Assembly (NCBI GenBank): GCA_002714165.1
Contig: PAWT01000043.1
Coordinates: 20,630 to 35,270 of the forward strand
Direction: 5' to 3'
DNA length: 14,641 nt
Source of the DNA: Acidobacteriota bacterium
GTDB lineage: Bacteria; Acidobacteriota; Vicinamibacteria; Vicinamibacterales; UBA823
Below the pieces are notes generated by a model, which saw only the letters and a program-made list of their open reading frames with translations, was not told where the DNA came from and did no database searches. Positions 12,734 through 14,641 of the stretch are shown piece by piece. The translations under genes and the position numbers were made by a program. How positions within the stretch are numbered: the first letter of the stretch is position 1; the number at the start of each line of letters is the position of its first letter.

Positions 12734-14641
12734 TTAATAGATCAGTTTCAGTCCGAGTTGTAAACGCCTGGCAGAACCGGCTGAAAGGATACGTCCAAAA
12801 GTTGGTGAACCAAGAAATACATCGGGTAGCCCAAGGTTTACTCGGTTTAGGACGTTGAACGCCTCAAGCCGAATTTGCATATCTAGGTCCTCGTTGAGAG
12901 ACGCCTGCTTGAGCAGTGCCAAATTGAGGTTCTGGAATCCCGGTCCATCGAGGATATTACGACCTGCATTCCCAAAGTTGCCGTACGGAGGGAGACTAAA
13001 TGATGTGGTGTTAAACCAAGCAGTGGCCGATGGGTTCGGACGGGCTGGGTCTCCGACAAGATTCGGCCGGTCGTTCATCCCGAACCCGAGTGCAGCGCGG
13101 CCTGTGTTGCTGTTGTCAACTTCGGGAAGGAGCGCCACGGTGAATGGTGAGCCGCTTTGTGCCGTGAAGATACCGGCAACCGTCCAGTTTCCGAAGATAT
13201 GAGAGGCCAGGCCATCGATGACGAACCGCTGGTCTAGGCCGAACGGCAGGGCGTAGGAGAAACTCATCGAGAAACGATGTCGGATGTCGAAACTCGAACG
13301 CCCTCTCTCGGCTTTTGGATTATTACTGTCCTGTGGAAAATTGGGGTCGCCTGCACTCGTAAAAAAATCCGAGGCATCGTCGGTCCCTTTACCGAGGGTG
13401 TAGGCAGCATGCATCGTAAGACCGTTGAGCATTCGCTGCTGAGCCTTCACCTGCAAAGCGTTGTAGCGCGATGTGGCGGTTGACTCTAATGCAACAATGT
13501 CGCCGAACTGCGGATTTGGCCGCAGGTTGTACGGTTGTGAGCTCGGCGCGGCCTGATTAATGTCGCGCGCGGTGAGCAAATTGTGCCCCTTTGAGCCGAC
13601 GTAATTCACCTCCACCGACCGTCGATTGCCGAACTGATGCTGGATGCCAACGCTCCACTGTTGTAGCCACGGGGTCTTTAGGTTGCGATCGAATGCCAAC
13701 GCTGACGGAGGCGTCGCTATCGGAAACTGAGTCGGAAATGGGTTAGCTAGTGTCAGCGGAGCCCCCGGTAGCGGATACCACAAGTTGAAATTGAAGAACG
13801 GGGGATTAAAATACAGCCCCTCGCCAGGTGCTAGGGCCGACCGATTGTAGTAAATCCCATATCCACCGCGAACCACAGTGTTGTTGCTCATACCGGGGGT
13901 CCACGCGAGCCCGAAGCGCGGGGCGATGTTGTTGTAGTCGGTTGCATAGCCGCCACGAGGGATACCCTTGGTGCCCACTTGGACGACCGCCTGTGATGCA
14001 GGGTCAAAAACGTTTGCACGATCATTGGTGTCGACAGGGGGTGAAGTGACTTCATACCGAACACCGGCGGACACCGTAAGGCTAGAGTTGAGCCTAATCT
14101 CGTCTTGGAAGAATGCGTTAAAGCTCTCAGTGCGTAGCTGCTGGCGGTTGTCAAGTGTGGCGCCCCCTGTCATTAGGGGTAGACCAAGCAGGAGATCGGC
14201 GAGCGCGTTACCTGTGAAGTACGGTTGGCTGGTGAATGTTAGAAAACCTCGTGATTGGACATCACGGAATGCCTTCTGGCGAGTGAAGTGTGCATCAAAA
14301 CCGGCTTTCAGTAGATGACGTCCACGAACGAAGCTAAGCGAGTTCAATACTTGCAAAAGGTTCGTCTCGCTATGCTGCGGATTATTGAACTCGTCGCCGA
14401 TGGGTGAGTAGCCGGTGACTTTAATAAAGCTAAGGCCGAAATCCCGAGGATTAGCCGACATTTCTGGCAGCCCTACAGTGCTGTTAAGACTGTTACCGAA
14501 ATTCTGGTGAAATACGCCGGTGGACACCCGACTGAACGCTACCCGCAGGTCGTTCACAACGGCCGGCGAGATGACTTGGGTCTGACTGACCATGAGATTC
14601 TGAGCTCGGCGTTCAATGTTTGACCCAAAACCCGGTACCTC
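12734..14641 (-). CDS. TonB-dependent receptor, Oar-like, C-terminal beta-barrel part (5' end outside window)
   Basis: The frame is open from the window end: 16 more codons precede the first Met at 14593 and continue the family pattern (FGSNIERRAQNLMVSQTQVI, then SPAVVNDLRVAFSR), so that Met is not the start. The 635 codons seen are the beta-barrel of an Oar/CirA-like outer-membrane receptor of the large acidobacterial type: GRHLLKAGFDAHF, NAFFQDEIRLNSSLTVSAGVRYE, NNIAPRFGLAWTPG, VVRGGYGIYYNR, WSVGIQHQFGNRRSVEVNYVGSKG, RHRFSMSFSYALPFG, LRLEAFNVLNRVN-like near the end, and a C-terminal GLKLIY ending in an aromatic residue, as outer-membrane barrels do. The full family is about 1,000-1,200 residues with an N-terminal carboxypeptidase-regulatory-like domain and plug; those are missing here. 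It should import or bind a large substrate using TonB energy. It lies upstream of, and on the same strand as, the secreted propeller genes. Confidence 0.92.
   Translation of the reverse strand, partial: EVPGFGSNIERRAQNLMVSQTQVISPAVVNDLRVAFSRVSTGVFHQNFGNSLNSTVGLPEMSANPRDFGLSFIKVTGYSPIGDEFNNPQHSETNLLQVLNSLSFVRGRHLLKAGFDAHFTRQKAFRDVQSRGFLTFTSQPYFTGNALADLLLGLPLMTGGATLDNRQQLRTESFNAFFQDEIRLNSSLTVSAGVRYEVTSPPVDTNDRANVFDPASQAVVQVGTKGIPRGGYATDYNNIAPRFGLAWTPGMSNNTVVRGGYGIYYNRSALAPGEGLYFNPPFFNFNLWYPLPGAPLTLANPFPTQFPIATPPSALAFDRNLKTPWLQQWSVGIQHQFGNRRSVEVNYVGSKGHNLLTARDINQAAPSSQPYNLRPNPQFGDIVALESTATSRYNALQVKAQQRMLNGLTMHAAYTLGKGTDDASDFFTSAGDPNFPQDSNNPKAERGRSSFDIRHRFSMSFSYALPFGLDQRFVIDGLASHIFGNWTVAGIFTAQSGSPFTVALLPEVDNSNTGRAALGFGMNDRPNLVGDPARPNPSATAWFNTTSFSLPPYGNFGNAGRNILDGPGFQNLNLALLKQASLNEDLDMQIRLEAFNVLNRVNLGLPDVFLGSPTFGRILSAGSARRLQLGLKLIY

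Overview
The window probably comes from an uncultured member of the Acidobacteriota. The main evidence is the large Oar-like TonB-dependent receptor at the right end and the set of exported PQQ-like beta-propeller proteins whose mature N-termini carry a W-P-x-(W/F)-x-G motif, both of which are abundant in that phylum. This placement is an inference from protein types; no marker gene is present. Base composition looks even throughout, and I see no insertion sequence, CRISPR array, tRNA or rRNA.

Left part (1-6700). A truncated exported M20D amidohydrolase gene runs leftwards off the window edge. It is divergent, across a 239-bp spacer, from a tight four-gene plus-strand unit: a GntR/FCD regulator, a thiamine-diphosphate (ThDP) enzyme of the oxalyl-CoA decarboxylase / 2-hydroxyacyl-CoA lyase type, a CoA-transferase very like formyl-CoA:oxalate CoA-transferase (Frc), and a one-chain ADP-forming acyl-CoA synthetase. 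Gaps between the genes are 40, 12 and 31 bp. A perfect GGTATA-type inverted repeat (642-658) lies ahead of the regulator gene. A strong, near-symmetrical terminator hairpin (6649-6692) closes the unit. The simplest model is a regulated pathway in which the transferase loads CoA onto a small acid (oxalate or a 2-hydroxy acid) from formyl-CoA. The ThDP enzyme then cleaves or decarboxylates the acyl-CoA, regenerating formyl-CoA, and the synthetase primes the CoA-ester pool or recovers ATP from it. The ThDP enzyme lacks several residues typical of classical oxalyl-CoA decarboxylase, so the true substrate is open.

Right part (6700-14641), all on the minus strand. Read in the direction of transcription it holds: an Oar-like TonB-dependent receptor (5' end off the window); a 198-bp spacer with a candidate promoter and a 9-bp direct repeat spaced 21 bp; three consecutive secreted PQQ-like beta-propeller proteins (about 732, 479 and 379 residues, the first with added Ig-like and LamG-like domains); and a 275-residue HD-domain protein with a twin-arginine-like N-terminus. 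The HD protein's metal-ligand pattern fits the PhnZ/myo-inositol-oxygenase type of diiron oxygenase. It converges with the left operon on the shared terminator. The propellers and HD protein appear to form an envelope or periplasmic module of unknown substrate.

No stretch longer than 300 bases lacks a gene. The spacers are 486-724 (operator and divergent promoter region), 6586-6706 (terminator), 7535-7653 (no confident signal) and 12524-12733 (promoter candidate, direct repeats, weak hairpin).
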